Assembly: GCA_944389505.1 (NCBI GenBank)
Contig: CALXMP010000008.1
Span: 24,314 to 88,313 of the forward strand
Length of the DNA stretch: 64,000 bases
Origin: an uncultured Spirochaetaceae bacterium
GTDB taxonomy: Bacteria > Spirochaetota > Spirochaetia > Sphaerochaetales > Sphaerochaetaceae
Reading direction: 5' to 3'
Numbering within the stretch: the stretch's first letter is position 1; the number at the start of each line of letters is the position of its first letter. The translations under genes were made by a program, and so were the position numbers. Under the pieces are notes generated by a model. It was given only the letters and a program-made list of their open reading frames with translations, searched no databases and was not told where the DNA came from. Below, in pieces: positions 18,001-25,053 of the stretch.

Positions 18001-18253
18001 CCGTCTTGAGCTCGATGAATCTTGCTCCGGAAAGATATGATGCAACTATATTCTGCGCGAGCTGCGTGTGCGGCCCAGCGGCAGGTCCAAGAGGCATAGT
18101 GCAGGAAGATGACAGAATCCCTATCCTCTTCTTCCTTTTGTCCTCATAGAAAAGGCTGTTATCGATACCGAATACCGAACCATGGTTCCTGTATTCGCCC
18201 GCTATCCTCTCAAGAAGTTCCTGGAATGGAACCGGCCTCATGCGATCTGCCAT
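15089..18253 (-). CDS. ygfK: YgfK putative selenate reductase subunit / Fe-S flavoprotein
   Basis: A 1054-residue cytoplasmic flavoprotein. Residues 1-420 resemble dihydropyrimidine dehydrogenase-type barrels (GPAAGPHTQLAQNIV, STMHGCPPDEIEAI, SFSGGVSI). Residues about 440-540 hold GltD-like cysteine clusters (CIEACPIHQD, CDHQCQNHC). Then come an FAD loop GAGPAGLAAAYFLARAG and a pyridine-nucleotide loop VVVGGGNTAMDA. The C-terminus has ferredoxin cysteines (CVECSYLCLKCVEVCP, CNECGNCATFCP). It is about 20 residues longer than E. coli YgfK, largely because of an acidic His/Cys-rich insert near residues 840-875. It is first in its operon with a clear promoter and an AGGAGAG site. The name selenate reductase is historical; a reductase in purine or selenium metabolism is the safer reading. 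Confidence 0.92.
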   Translation of the reverse strand: MADRMRPVPFQELLERIAGEYRNHGSVFGIDNSLFYEDKRKKRIGILSSSCTMPLGPAAGPHTQLAQNIVASYLSGARFIELKTVQINDRLEIAKPCIDARDEVYNAEWSTEYTLEKAFDEYLKAWIILHILEACMTGKVPEEPSFLFNMSVGYDLKGIKEERMQVFIDNMIECHKDSFGDYIAQAAAMLEDNIFEGTGWEGAALKAASSLDRISRRIASSATISTMHGCPPDEIEAICSYMIQEKHIDTFVKLNPTLLGYDKVRSILDGYGYSNVGLRRESFDHDLQKSDAFPMLERLEKLAAENGVGFGVKLTNTLASISDGKVLPGNEKYMSGKALFPVSLEVARQIAEHFDGRMPISFSGGVSILNAGMLFDAGVHPITLASDMLRPGGYSRMLQIARSLVDADGWEKKLVNPSALLMTGKNAEDSGLFDRAKKRGESVKIGTPLPLTDCFVAPCIEACPIHQDIPDYIALAGEGRWAEALGLIYLKNALPNITGWICDHQCQNHCTRMDYEGPVAIREIKRLAAENGRAEFLSEIWEKPDEPADVKAAVIGAGPAGLAAAYFLARAGFDTSLYEKDASAGGVVRSTIPEFRIPDKAIDDDVDFIRECGVDFHFSESVTVSDLRKAGYEYIFIAIGAEKERTMDLPGNGPSEGAVAFLRRCKAGDKINIGEHAVVVGGGNTAMDASRMAKRIPGVSDVTVVYRRSEEEMPADPEEYEEALEEGIKFEFLHNPVSFQDGVAELAVMELGEEDASGRRRPVDTGRRESIKADYLIYAIGESVDESVLEALGAGSASEEDGVYVIGDAVTGPSTVVRCMASARAAVDKAIDSVYQALADEDDDEEECSCGHHHEHGEECSCGHHHDEEDEEELSESEEAELREAEDNFFLNIIAKKSRQMPPGTKGDEFFALSEASRCVECSYLCLKCVEVCPNRANVAIDMRETGLFEDPFQVIHLDAYCNECGNCATFCPHSGRPYRDKLTLFSLREDFDESDASGFYAEGDTVLIRLDGKVSEGRIGRDGSLEADVPEEIAAIIEKIYLSYSYLLGPVEE

Positions 18254-18274
18254 AAACTCTCCTGTCTGTCTATG

Positions 18275-18302
18275 ATTTTAAACCACCAGATAACACTGTC
18301 AA
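18275..18302 (-). promoter_or_regulatory. Sigma70-type promoter of ygfK-ssnA-ygeY
   Basis: On the minus strand TTGACA (18302-18297), a 16-base spacer and TAAAAT (18280-18275) lie 21 bases before the ATG. Just upstream of the -35 are two direct copies of CGCAACAAA (plus-strand 18310-18318 and 18320-18328), ten bases apart on one helical face, a possible regulator site. Confidence 0.75.
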
Positions 18303-18333
18303 TCTAATTCGCAACAAAACGCAACAAATCTCA

Positions 18334-18642
18334 TCAATGGATGCCCTCCATAAATGCCAAGAGAAAGACTATAAGGATGATCAGCTCAAGAACGAGTATC
18401 AATGACGACAGCACGGTGCCGATCAGGGACATTATCCATCCCTCCTCTCCTCTTATCCTCCCAGAGCCAAGCTTCTTGTCCCTCGCTCCTATGGAAAGGC
18501 CTGCAATCCCCAGTATCAGGCTGACAATCTGAGGAGATACGAACAGGAATACCAGCGAAAGGATGCCGAGGACAAATGATGCGGATGTCCTCTGCACAGG
18601 CATTTCCTCTTTCTCACGGTAAGGCTCACGTGTTGATTCCAT
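18334..18642 (-). CDS. Small membrane protein, DUF4190-like
   Basis: A 102-residue protein with a polar N-terminus and two or three hydrophobic segments: ASFVLGILSLVFLFVSPQIV, SLILGIAGLSIGARDKK, and a C-terminal helix from about residue 70 to 98. The SxxLGILSL...GLSIG pattern fits the DUF4190 family of inner-membrane proteins of unknown function. A GGAGGAGG site precedes the ATG. It is separated from ygfK by the ygfK promoter and looks monocistronic. Confidence 0.7.
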   Translation of the reverse strand: MESTREPYREKEEMPVQRTSASFVLGILSLVFLFVSPQIVSLILGIAGLSIGARDKKLGSGRIRGEEGWIMSLIGTVLSSLILVLELIILIVFLLAFMEGIH

Positions 18643-18677
18643 TTATTGCCTCCTCCACCATTGTACCATGTTTTCCA

Positions 18678-18712
18678 TTGTGCCGTGCCAGATGGGGTTG
18701 TAGAATCATAGC
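18678..18712 (+). promoter_or_regulatory. Putative leaderless promoter of the DUF3320 gene
   Basis: TTGTGC (18678-18683), a 17-base spacer, TAGAAT (18701-18706) and then six bases to the ATG at 18713. No Shine-Dalgarno sequence is present. Confidence 0.5.
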
Positions 18713-19258
18713 ATGATAGAGAAGAGAAAGTACGCAGCTGCCGATCTGCCGCAGATTGCGGCGGAGCCTGAGGCAATCATATCGGGTGCAATGGATGATG
18801 AGATCAGGGAACGTATGGAGCGCACTATCGAAATCGAAGGCCCCATACCTGAACCCCTCCTATTCAAGCGTGTCATAAACTCAATGTCGCTGAAGAAGGT
18901 CGGATCGAGAATCGACCCTGTATTCAGGAGGATAGCCATGTCCTTAAGCTGCCAGAAGACAGATGAGGATGGTGTGACTGTGTTCCACAATGGCAGGGAC
19001 GAGAGCTTTTTCAGGACGGCAGAGGAAAGCGACAGGTATTCCTATCAGATACCGCTGTCCGAGGCTGTGCATTGCCTGCAGTACATAATATCTGGATCGG
19101 AACGCTCCCTGACAAAGAAGGAGCTTGCCATCCGCTTCCGGGATGAGCTTGGATACGAGCGCATGGGCGCCCAGGTAGACAATCTCTTCACAAGGGCTTC
19201 TGCTTCTCCTGATATAAAGCGCTACGGCAACGGAAGGTTCATTCCAACAGAGTATTAA
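18713..19258 (+). CDS. Stand-alone DUF3320-like domain protein
   Basis: A 181-residue protein. Residues about 48-165 match the pattern of DUF3320, a domain usually found at the extreme C-terminus of very large DUF4011-type helicases (FKRVINSMSLKKVGSRID, FFRTAEESDRYSYQIPL, LTKKELAIRFRDELGYERMG). Here it follows only about 45 polar residues, with no helicase motifs in any upstream frame. It could be a reduced remnant or an independent winged-helix-like protein. It starts at an ATG six bases after a TAGAAT hexamer, has no ribosome site and appears intact. Confidence 0.65.
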   Translation: MIEKRKYAAADLPQIAAEPEAIISGAMDDEIRERMERTIEIEGPIPEPLLFKRVINSMSLKKVGSRIDPVFRRIAMSLSCQKTDEDGVTVFHNGRDESFFRTAEESDRYSYQIPLSEAVHCLQYIISGSERSLTKKELAIRFRDELGYERMGAQVDNLFTRASASPDIKRYGNGRFIPTEY

Positions 19259-19321
19259 AGTGGACTTTCTTTTACTTTTACCGCAGTTGTGGCTTTCTTT
19301 TCAGGAAAATCCGCTTTTTTC

Positions 19322-19349
19322 TTTACAAATTTTTAAGTGAAACTATAAT
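19322..19349 (+). promoter_or_regulatory. Promoter of the 487-residue PLP enzyme gene
   Basis: TTTACA (19322-19327), a 16-base spacer and a consensus TATAAT (19344-19349) precede an AAGGAG site. Upstream, an imperfect direct repeat of GTGGCTTTCTTTT (19260-19273 with one extra base, and 19289-19301) lies 29 bases apart and could bind a regulator. Confidence 0.75.
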
Positions 19350-19370
19350 TTCCTATAAGGAGATGCATAA

Positions 19371-20834
19371 ATGCTCATCAATCTCAGGAAGAAGAACAAG
19401 ATAGCAGCAAGCAATGCTGCAAGATGCCGTGAGAAGGGAATAACGCTCCCTACATTCGCCCAGATGAAGAATCCGGCGCTTATCCCGGATGATATCAAAG
19501 AGAAGCTCAGGAATGTCGGGCTCTGGGATGTCAACCCGCTGAATCTCTACAGGATCAACTGGCATAACGAGCCAAAGGAATCAGGAGGCGGCTTCGGCGG
19601 CGTGAACTATATCGAGATCCCGAGGGAGATTACAGGCACGAAGGCAAGGATCCTTGCTCTTGCAGGCAAATGGTTCCCCTGCGGAGTACATAAGGTAGGT
19701 GCTACATACGCATGCCTTGCACCGGCCCTCGTTACAGGCAACTTCGATGCTGTTGAGCAGCAGGCTGTATGGCCATCAACGGGCAACTACTGCAGAGGCG
19801 GCGCATACAACAGCGCACTCCTTGGCTGCAAGTCAATAGCGATCCTTCCTGAGGATATGTCCCAGGAGAGATTCAACTGGCTGAAGACCGTAGCTGGCGA
19901 GATTATCGCGACTCCCGGATGTGAATCCAACGTCAAGGAGATATTCGACAAGTGCCATGAGCTCGATGAGGAGAGGGGCGCCCATATCGTCATCTTCAAT
20001 CAGTTCGAACAGTTCGAGAACTACCTCTGGCACTATGAGGTCACAGGTTCCGCAATCATCGAGGTCCTGAAAGAGCTCGGAGTGGACAAGAAGAACATCA
20101 AGGGATACGTATCCTCTACAGGATCCGGCGGTACGCTCGCTGCGGGAGACCACCTCAAGGCAAAGTATCCTAATATAAAGATCGGCGCAGGAGAGGCCCT
20201 GCAGTGTCCTACCCTTCTCAGGAATGGATTCGGTGCACACAGGATCGAGGGCATCGGCGACAAGCATGTGCCATGGATCCACAACGTGAGGAATACCGAT
20301 ATGGTGCTCTCGATCGACGATCAGGACTGCATGGATATCTACAGGCTGTTCAACGAGGAGAGCGGAAAGAAGTACCTTGCTTCCATCGGCGTCAGCGAGA
20401 ATGATATTGCGAACCTCCAGCTCTTCGGAATCTCCGGAATCGGAAACCTCCTTGGAGCAATCAAGATGGCGAAGTACTATGAGCTCGAGGAAGACGATGT
20501 CGTATTCACAATCCTCACCGATAGCTCTTCTATGTACACATCCAGGCTTGGCGAGCTGACAGAGCAGCAGGGAGCATTCACCGATACAGAGGCTGCCAAG
20601 GTCCATGCCTCAAGCCTCATGCACCAGGGCATCGACAATGCGCTTGAGCTCGGCTACTACGACAGGCTCAGGATCCACAACCTGAAGTACTATACATGGG
20701 TTGAGCAGCAGGGAAAGACCTACGAGGAGCTCAACAGGCAGTGGTATGACAGGAACTACTGGACAGCCATCCCGAAGATGACGAAGCGCATCGACGAGCT
20801 GATCACCGAGTTCAACGGAATGATCACGGGCTGA
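19371..20834 (+). CDS. Fold-type II PLP-dependent enzyme (cysteine synthase/threonine synthase superfamily)
   Basis: A 487-residue PLP enzyme with an unusually long N-terminal extension of about 100 residues before the catalytic core. The lysine is probably K108 in FPCGVHKVGATYACL, the substrate loop is PSTGNYCRGGAYN, and the phosphate-binding glycine loop is SSTGSGGTLAAG. The family is common in gut anaerobes without assigned chemistry. Position next to ygfK-ssnA-ygeY recalls ygeX (diaminopropionate ammonia-lyase) in E. coli, but I do not see ygeX-specific sequence. It has a strong promoter, an AAGGAG site and a terminator hairpin, so it is probably highly expressed and monocistronic or partly read through. 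Confidence 0.75.
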   Translation: MLINLRKKNKIAASNAARCREKGITLPTFAQMKNPALIPDDIKEKLRNVGLWDVNPLNLYRINWHNEPKESGGGFGGVNYIEIPREITGTKARILALAGKWFPCGVHKVGATYACLAPALVTGNFDAVEQQAVWPSTGNYCRGGAYNSALLGCKSIAILPEDMSQERFNWLKTVAGEIIATPGCESNVKEIFDKCHELDEERGAHIVIFNQFEQFENYLWHYEVTGSAIIEVLKELGVDKKNIKGYVSSTGSGGTLAAGDHLKAKYPNIKIGAGEALQCPTLLRNGFGAHRIEGIGDKHVPWIHNVRNTDMVLSIDDQDCMDIYRLFNEESGKKYLASIGVSENDIANLQLFGISGIGNLLGAIKMAKYYELEEDDVVFTILTDSSSMYTSRLGELTEQQGAFTDTEAAKVHASSLMHQGIDNALELGYYDRLRIHNLKYYTWVEQQGKTYEELNRQWYDRNYWTAIPKMTKRIDELITEFNGMITG

Positions 20835-20855
20835 AGTATCGCTCTAAGGAAATAG

Positions 20856-20878
20856 AAGCCGCCTCCGGGCGGCTTTAT
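20856..20878 (+). terminator. Terminator after the PLP enzyme gene
   Basis: AAGCCGCC and GGCGGCTT pair perfectly (8 bp) around a TCCG loop, followed by a short T-run. The next gene starts only 15 bases later, so partial read-through is likely. Confidence 0.65.
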
Positions 20879-20892
20879 AAAGGAAAAAGATT

Positions 20893-22113
20893 ATGAGATT
20901 CCACTATGTCTGCTCAGATTGCGGAAAGGTCTTCATGACTGAAGAGCTGATGTATCAGTGCCCTGAATGCAGCAAGATGAATGATGGATCATCATTCCCG
21001 AAGGGCAATCTCATCGTTGAATTGAGCGATGAGGTCCTTGAGGCTGCAAGAAACAAAGAGCATGTGACCCCTGATGACTTCTACCCCTATCCCTCTGAGG
21101 ATAAGGAGATATACCCTATCGGGATAACACCTCTGATGAAGCCTGCAAGAATAGCGGAAAGGCTGGCTCTTCCCGGACTGAGATTCAAGCTGGACAGCCA
21201 GCTTATATCAGGATCATTCAAGGACAGGGCAAGCTATGAGGTAGCGCTCCAGGCAAAGGCCCTGGGAGAGAAGAGAATCGTACTTGCATCGACTGGGAAT
21301 GCAGGGGCTGCGATGTCCGCAGTCGGGGCGGCGATGGGACTTGATATAATCCTTTTCGTCCCTGCTTCTGCTCCTATCAACAAGCTGATGCAGTCGGTGC
21401 TATACGGAGCCCATGTCGTACCGGTCAAAGGAACATACGATGATGCCTTCGCGCTCTCCATTGAGTATACAAAGCTCTTCGGAGGCATAAACAGGAACAC
21501 CGCATACAATCCTATGACGATTGAAGGCAAGAAATCGATATCGATAGAGCTTTTTGAGCAGATGGGAAGGAACGTGCCTGATGCTGTCTATGTCCCTGTC
21601 GGAGATGGCTGCATCATAGCAGGTGTCGCCAAAGGCTTCTCTGATCTCATGAAGGCAGGGCTTATCGACAGGATGCCGAAACTCATCGCAGCACAGTCTG
21701 AATCGTCCGATGCGATCTCCAGGGCAATAAGAAACGATGACTTCTCCCCGGTCAGCGCTACAACGAGAGCCGATTCGATATCCGTTGATCTCCCAGCGAA
21801 TGGCAGGATGGCTGCAGACTACGTGAAGAAGTCCGGAGGATGGGCAGTCACCGTAAGCGATGAGCGCATTCTTGACAGCCAGCTTGAGCTGACCAGGGAG
21901 AGCGGAGTCCTTGCGGAGCCTGCTGCTGCAACGGCCTTTGCCGCTCTTGAAGCAGACAGGGATCATCTCGTCAGTGTTCTCGGAGAGAATACATCGGTTG
22001 TCGTGCTCCTTACAGGCTCAGGCTTCAAGGATATGAAGGTATTCGACAATAGAATAAGCCTCCCCGAGCCCATTGAGAACTCGGTAGAGGCTGTGAAGAA
22101 GCTGAGGTTCTGA
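20893..22113 (+). CDS. Threonine synthase-like PLP enzyme
   Basis: A 406-residue fold-type II PLP enzyme. A zinc-ribbon-like N-terminus has C7, C10, C23 and C26 (CSDCGK and CPEC). The PLP lysine is K110 in SGSFKDRASYE, and the substrate loop is ASTGNAGAAMSAVG. This arrangement is that of threonine synthase, which converts O-phosphohomoserine to threonine, and closely related lyases. Related enzymes such as YgeX share the fold, so an ammonia-lyase role in the neighbouring catabolic cluster cannot be excluded. Its AAGGAAA site lies 15 bases after the terminator. It abuts the next, convergent gene with no gap. Confidence 0.8.
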   Translation: MRFHYVCSDCGKVFMTEELMYQCPECSKMNDGSSFPKGNLIVELSDEVLEAARNKEHVTPDDFYPYPSEDKEIYPIGITPLMKPARIAERLALPGLRFKLDSQLISGSFKDRASYEVALQAKALGEKRIVLASTGNAGAAMSAVGAAMGLDIILFVPASAPINKLMQSVLYGAHVVPVKGTYDDAFALSIEYTKLFGGINRNTAYNPMTIEGKKSISIELFEQMGRNVPDAVYVPVGDGCIIAGVAKGFSDLMKAGLIDRMPKLIAAQSESSDAISRAIRNDDFSPVSATTRADSISVDLPANGRMAADYVKKSGGWAVTVSDERILDSQLELTRESGVLAEPAAATAFAALEADRDHLVSVLGENTSVVVLLTGSGFKDMKVFDNRISLPEPIENSVEAVKKLRF

Positions 22114-23271
22114 TCAATCAGCCGTTACGCTGAAGCTTCCGGCCCATACATCGTCATCCCTGTCGGTAAGACTTACATTGATTGTGTATGTACCGGGCTC
22201 AGTAGCGGCAACACGGAGTCCGTTCATCGTCAGAGTACGCCCAGGTGCTATGAACCCGACATTGCCCTCACCATTAAGCACGGTCAGGCCAGGATCGGAT
22301 GACTCGACCTCTATAGCTGCATTCCTGATATCCTCGCTTCCGCTGTTTGCTATCTCAAATGAGAGATCGACCTGGGTACCCACAGGGAGAGCTTCCGTAT
22401 CATAGTGCCTTGATGTGAGATTCTGGAAATCTACCTTCTTCCAAAGAGCAGTGAATGCAGCGCCATTGCCCTCCAGCTCATAGCTTGTCTCATCCGGAGC
22501 GATATACTCACCTGTGGTCTTATCTACCCATCCGGTGAATATGTAGCTATCATCAGGAGCCGTGACGGCAGGGACATCGATGCTCTCACCAGTTGCTGTT
22601 CCATCAACAGTGCTGTCTATTCCTGTCACATCATCCTTGAAGGAGACCGCTGTCTTCCATACAGCATAATATGTCTGGCTTGTGTATGGCGCGATGATCA
22701 CCTCACCAGGCTGATACGTCACCTCATCAGGCGTGATTCCCCAGCCTACGAGAACACCGGCAGCTGATGTATCTGCCCCGATATCCTCCGCGGTCGGAAG
22801 CGTTATCTCACTGCCAGGGGTAACGGAGATGCTTCTCTTATAGCTGTAGCTGAAGTTATCGCCCTTAGCGGACCAGTCATATGTCACAGAAGGAGAGTAA
22901 TACGGGCTGTTCTCATAGAGCCATGCAGCATTCTCAGCCCTGGAGCTCTCATCACCTTTAAGAATAGCCGAAAGAAGCGCATCGGACTGCTCTCTTGTGA
23001 TTGAATAGCTGGATACGTTCAGCATATCCGAATAGGCCTCTCTGGCCTTCCTTATATTCCCTGCCTCAAGAGCCTTCTCATAGCTCCTTTCAGCTTTCTT
23101 GTAATCCTTGCTTATCATGTTCTGCAGATTGCCATACAGATCCATGGCTGCTGCGGTATCTCCGTCATTGACAGCATCGGAGAATAGCTGATACATCTCG
23201 GAAGCATCTGCTGCTGCAACCATTGCAATCGATACAGACAGTACAATAAGCAGACTTAGAATTCTTTTCAT
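22114..23271 (-). CDS. Secreted repeat protein with InlB-type and CARDB-like domains
   Basis: A 385-residue exported protein. A signal peptide MKRILSLLIVLSVSIAMVAA begins at an ATG preceded by GGAGG; longer readings upstream lack similarity. After a helical region of about 100 residues there are two short repeats ending in YYAVWK and FTALWKK, typical of Listeria-Bacteroides (InlB B-type) surface repeats. A final beta-rich domain (about 290-385, LSFEIANSGSEDIRNAAIEV) resembles CARDB/adhesin modules. A surface or periplasmic structural role is likely. Confidence 0.7.
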   Translation of the reverse strand: MKRILSLLIVLSVSIAMVAAADASEMYQLFSDAVNDGDTAAAMDLYGNLQNMISKDYKKAERSYEKALEAGNIRKAREAYSDMLNVSSYSITREQSDALLSAILKGDESSRAENAAWLYENSPYYSPSVTYDWSAKGDNFSYSYKRSISVTPGSEITLPTAEDIGADTSAAGVLVGWGITPDEVTYQPGEVIIAPYTSQTYYAVWKTAVSFKDDVTGIDSTVDGTATGESIDVPAVTAPDDSYIFTGWVDKTTGEYIAPDETSYELEGNGAAFTALWKKVDFQNLTSRHYDTEALPVGTQVDLSFEIANSGSEDIRNAAIEVESSDPGLTVLNGEGNVGFIAPGRTLTMNGLRVAATEPGTYTINVSLTDRDDDVWAGSFSVTAD

Positions 23272-23378
23272 CTTTCTACCTCCACAGCAATAATCTACAT
23301 TATTGCCTGTGAAGTGTGCGGGTTGGTTATGTGTAGAATATTTGATGATTTGGATCAGTTTCTGCAAACTGCAGGCTT

Positions 23379-23402
23379 AATCCGGCACATTTTTCCCGGA
23401 TT
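23379..23402. other. Hairpin between lipoprotein and secreted protein genes
   Basis: AATCCGG and CCGGATT form a perfect 7-bp stem around a 10-base T-rich loop. It lies downstream of the minus-strand lipoprotein gene but has no T-run after the stem, so its role as terminator is uncertain. Confidence 0.4.
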
Positions 23403-23431
23403 GGACGAAATTCGGATGATTCACAATGCAC

Positions 23432-23836
23432 TCACATCCGGATAAATGTCTCATCAAGCATGATAGTATTATAACTGCGTTCTATATATCTGACCTTGAA
23501 GGAGTCGGTTCCCTGCTTTATGAACTGGAATGACTTCGTCCTTCCTCCGCCATAGTAAAGCTCCAGGTAATATGTGTCATCGCCTATTGTATATTCATCA
23601 TTGACACCGCAGTTATAGCGGAGATCATCCTTGACGGAAATCTCGCGCCCTGATATCCAGCCCCGTATATCATCGCTGGAGATATAGAGCCGGTCAAAAT
23701 CCTTCTCCGATGACTTCCACTCCCCTATAAGCCATGATGGGACTTTATCGATATAATCTCTATAGACATGGACCGCGCATGATGAAAGCAGTATCAGGGA
23801 TACGAGAATCATGATCAATGCACATTTTCTTCTCAT
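23432..23836 (-). CDS. Small lipoprotein
   Basis: A 134-residue protein with a lipoprotein signal, MRRKCALIMILVSLILLSSC, so the mature N-terminus is C20. The body contains LIGEWKSSEKDFDRLYISS and a predicted beta-rich segment, suggestive of a lipocalin-like or DUF-type sheet, but I do not recognise the family. GAGGAGA precedes the ATG; longer readings extend into a non-conserved region. It diverges from the phosphatase lipoprotein at 23905. Confidence 0.65.
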   Translation of the reverse strand: MRRKCALIMILVSLILLSSCAVHVYRDYIDKVPSWLIGEWKSSEKDFDRLYISSDDIRGWISGREISVKDDLRYNCGVNDEYTIGDDTYYLELYYGGGRTKSFQFIKQGTDSFKVRYIERSYNTIMLDETFIRM

Positions 23837-23904
23837 TACATTCTCCTCATACACAGGATAACATGGAATAATAAGCAAGAAACAATTATATCCGGAGGAA
23901 CTCC

Positions 23905-24993
23905 ATGAAAAGAACCTTTGTGCTATCTGCCCTGCTTATCATGCTTCTGATGCTCTCGTCATGCATAACAGTAATCGGAGAGAAGAAGGACAGCTCTATC
24001 GAGGGTGCCATCACCTCGATAACAAAGCATGGCAATGCGATAACAGACATAGCATATGAAGATGCAAGGAAGAACGGATTCGAGCATGGAGATATAGTGA
24101 CAATCAGCTCTTCAGACAGCTACAAGAAGGATGCTCCGATAGGCTCTAACTTCAGCGATGTGGATACAGGTGAGACGATTATCCTTCTTGGCGATGACGG
24201 GCTTGTGCTTGCGGTGAACTATGGAAGTTTTGCGGAGGAATCCGGGCTTGCGGAAGGGAGCGCGATAACAATAGCAATGAAGGAAAAGGCAGGATATCTC
24301 GATGAATTCAATCTCCGGAATCTCATAAAGTCAGACAACAGGAATGACTATGATTCCGATATGGCCTTCGCCAATTTCAGGGAGGTCAAAGCAGGCAGTA
24401 TACTTCCAGGCAGGCTATACAGAAGCTGCTCCCCTATCGAGGGAGATGCAAGAGCTGAATATGCCTATGCACTCATGGAGAAAGCAGGAATCAGAACCGT
24501 GATAAATCTCTCAGATAGCGAAGAGAGTGCAAAAGACCAGATGGGCGATGCGCCTGCATATAAAGAGATAGCAGAGAATAGCAATGCCATATTCCTCGAC
24601 ATGACCATAGAATTCTTCACTCCGGAATCAACGGAGAAAATAGCGGAGGCAATCCGTTTCATCATCTCCCATGATGCCCCGTATCTCATACACTGCATCG
24701 AGGGAAAGGACAGAACGGGACTTATGTGCGCATTCATAGAGGCCCTCTGTGGAGCCAGCATCGATGAGATCATCTCTGACTATATGAAGAGCTTCACAGA
24801 CTACTATGGCGTACAGCCGGGAACGAAACAGTATGAGACGCTTTCAAAGACGATCACAGACTTCTTCCAGACGATGAACGGCCGTCCATTCCCATGGAAT
24901 TCCATCGGCAGGGCTACGGAAGCCTATGCCATCAATACATTAGGACTTTCAGAGGATGAGATTATGCTTCTGAGAACAAAACTGACAAAGTGA
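23905..24993 (+). CDS. Lipoprotein tyrosine phosphatase with SAM-HAT C-terminal-like domain
   Basis: A 362-residue lipoprotein: signal MKRTFVLSALLIMLLMLSSC, lipidated cysteine at 20. Residues about 30-130 (ITSITKHGNAITDI, FEHGDIVTISS, SNFSDVDTGETIILL, GSFAEESGLAEGSAITI) resemble the C-terminal beta-barrel of SAM hydroxide adenosyltransferases. Residues about 150-362 form a Y_phosphatase3-type domain with the catalytic loop HCIEGKDRTG (HCx5R) and an upstream LYRSCSPI. It should dephosphorylate phosphotyrosine, phosphoinositide or another phosphoester outside the cytoplasmic membrane. A good CGGAGGAA site precedes the ATG. Confidence 0.8.
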   Translation: MKRTFVLSALLIMLLMLSSCITVIGEKKDSSIEGAITSITKHGNAITDIAYEDARKNGFEHGDIVTISSSDSYKKDAPIGSNFSDVDTGETIILLGDDGLVLAVNYGSFAEESGLAEGSAITIAMKEKAGYLDEFNLRNLIKSDNRNDYDSDMAFANFREVKAGSILPGRLYRSCSPIEGDARAEYAYALMEKAGIRTVINLSDSEESAKDQMGDAPAYKEIAENSNAIFLDMTIEFFTPESTEKIAEAIRFIISHDAPYLIHCIEGKDRTGLMCAFIEALCGASIDEIISDYMKSFTDYYGVQPGTKQYETLSKTITDFFQTMNGRPFPWNSIGRATEAYAINTLGLSEDEIMLLRTKLTK

Positions 24994-25053
24994 AAATAAA
25001 GTTGGAAAAACCGTATCAGCTGGCATTATGATGTTCTAAAAGAGGAGGACTGT

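Noticed and set aside
19833..20606. A 257-codon minus-strand frame inside the PLP enzyme gene
   Set aside because: The plus-strand gene has a clear promoter, ribosome site and PLP motifs. The antisense frame has none of these.
20856..20892. Riboswitch or attenuator before the threonine synthase-like gene
   Set aside because: Only a simple GC hairpin is present. The spacer is too short for a ligand-binding RNA or a leader peptide.
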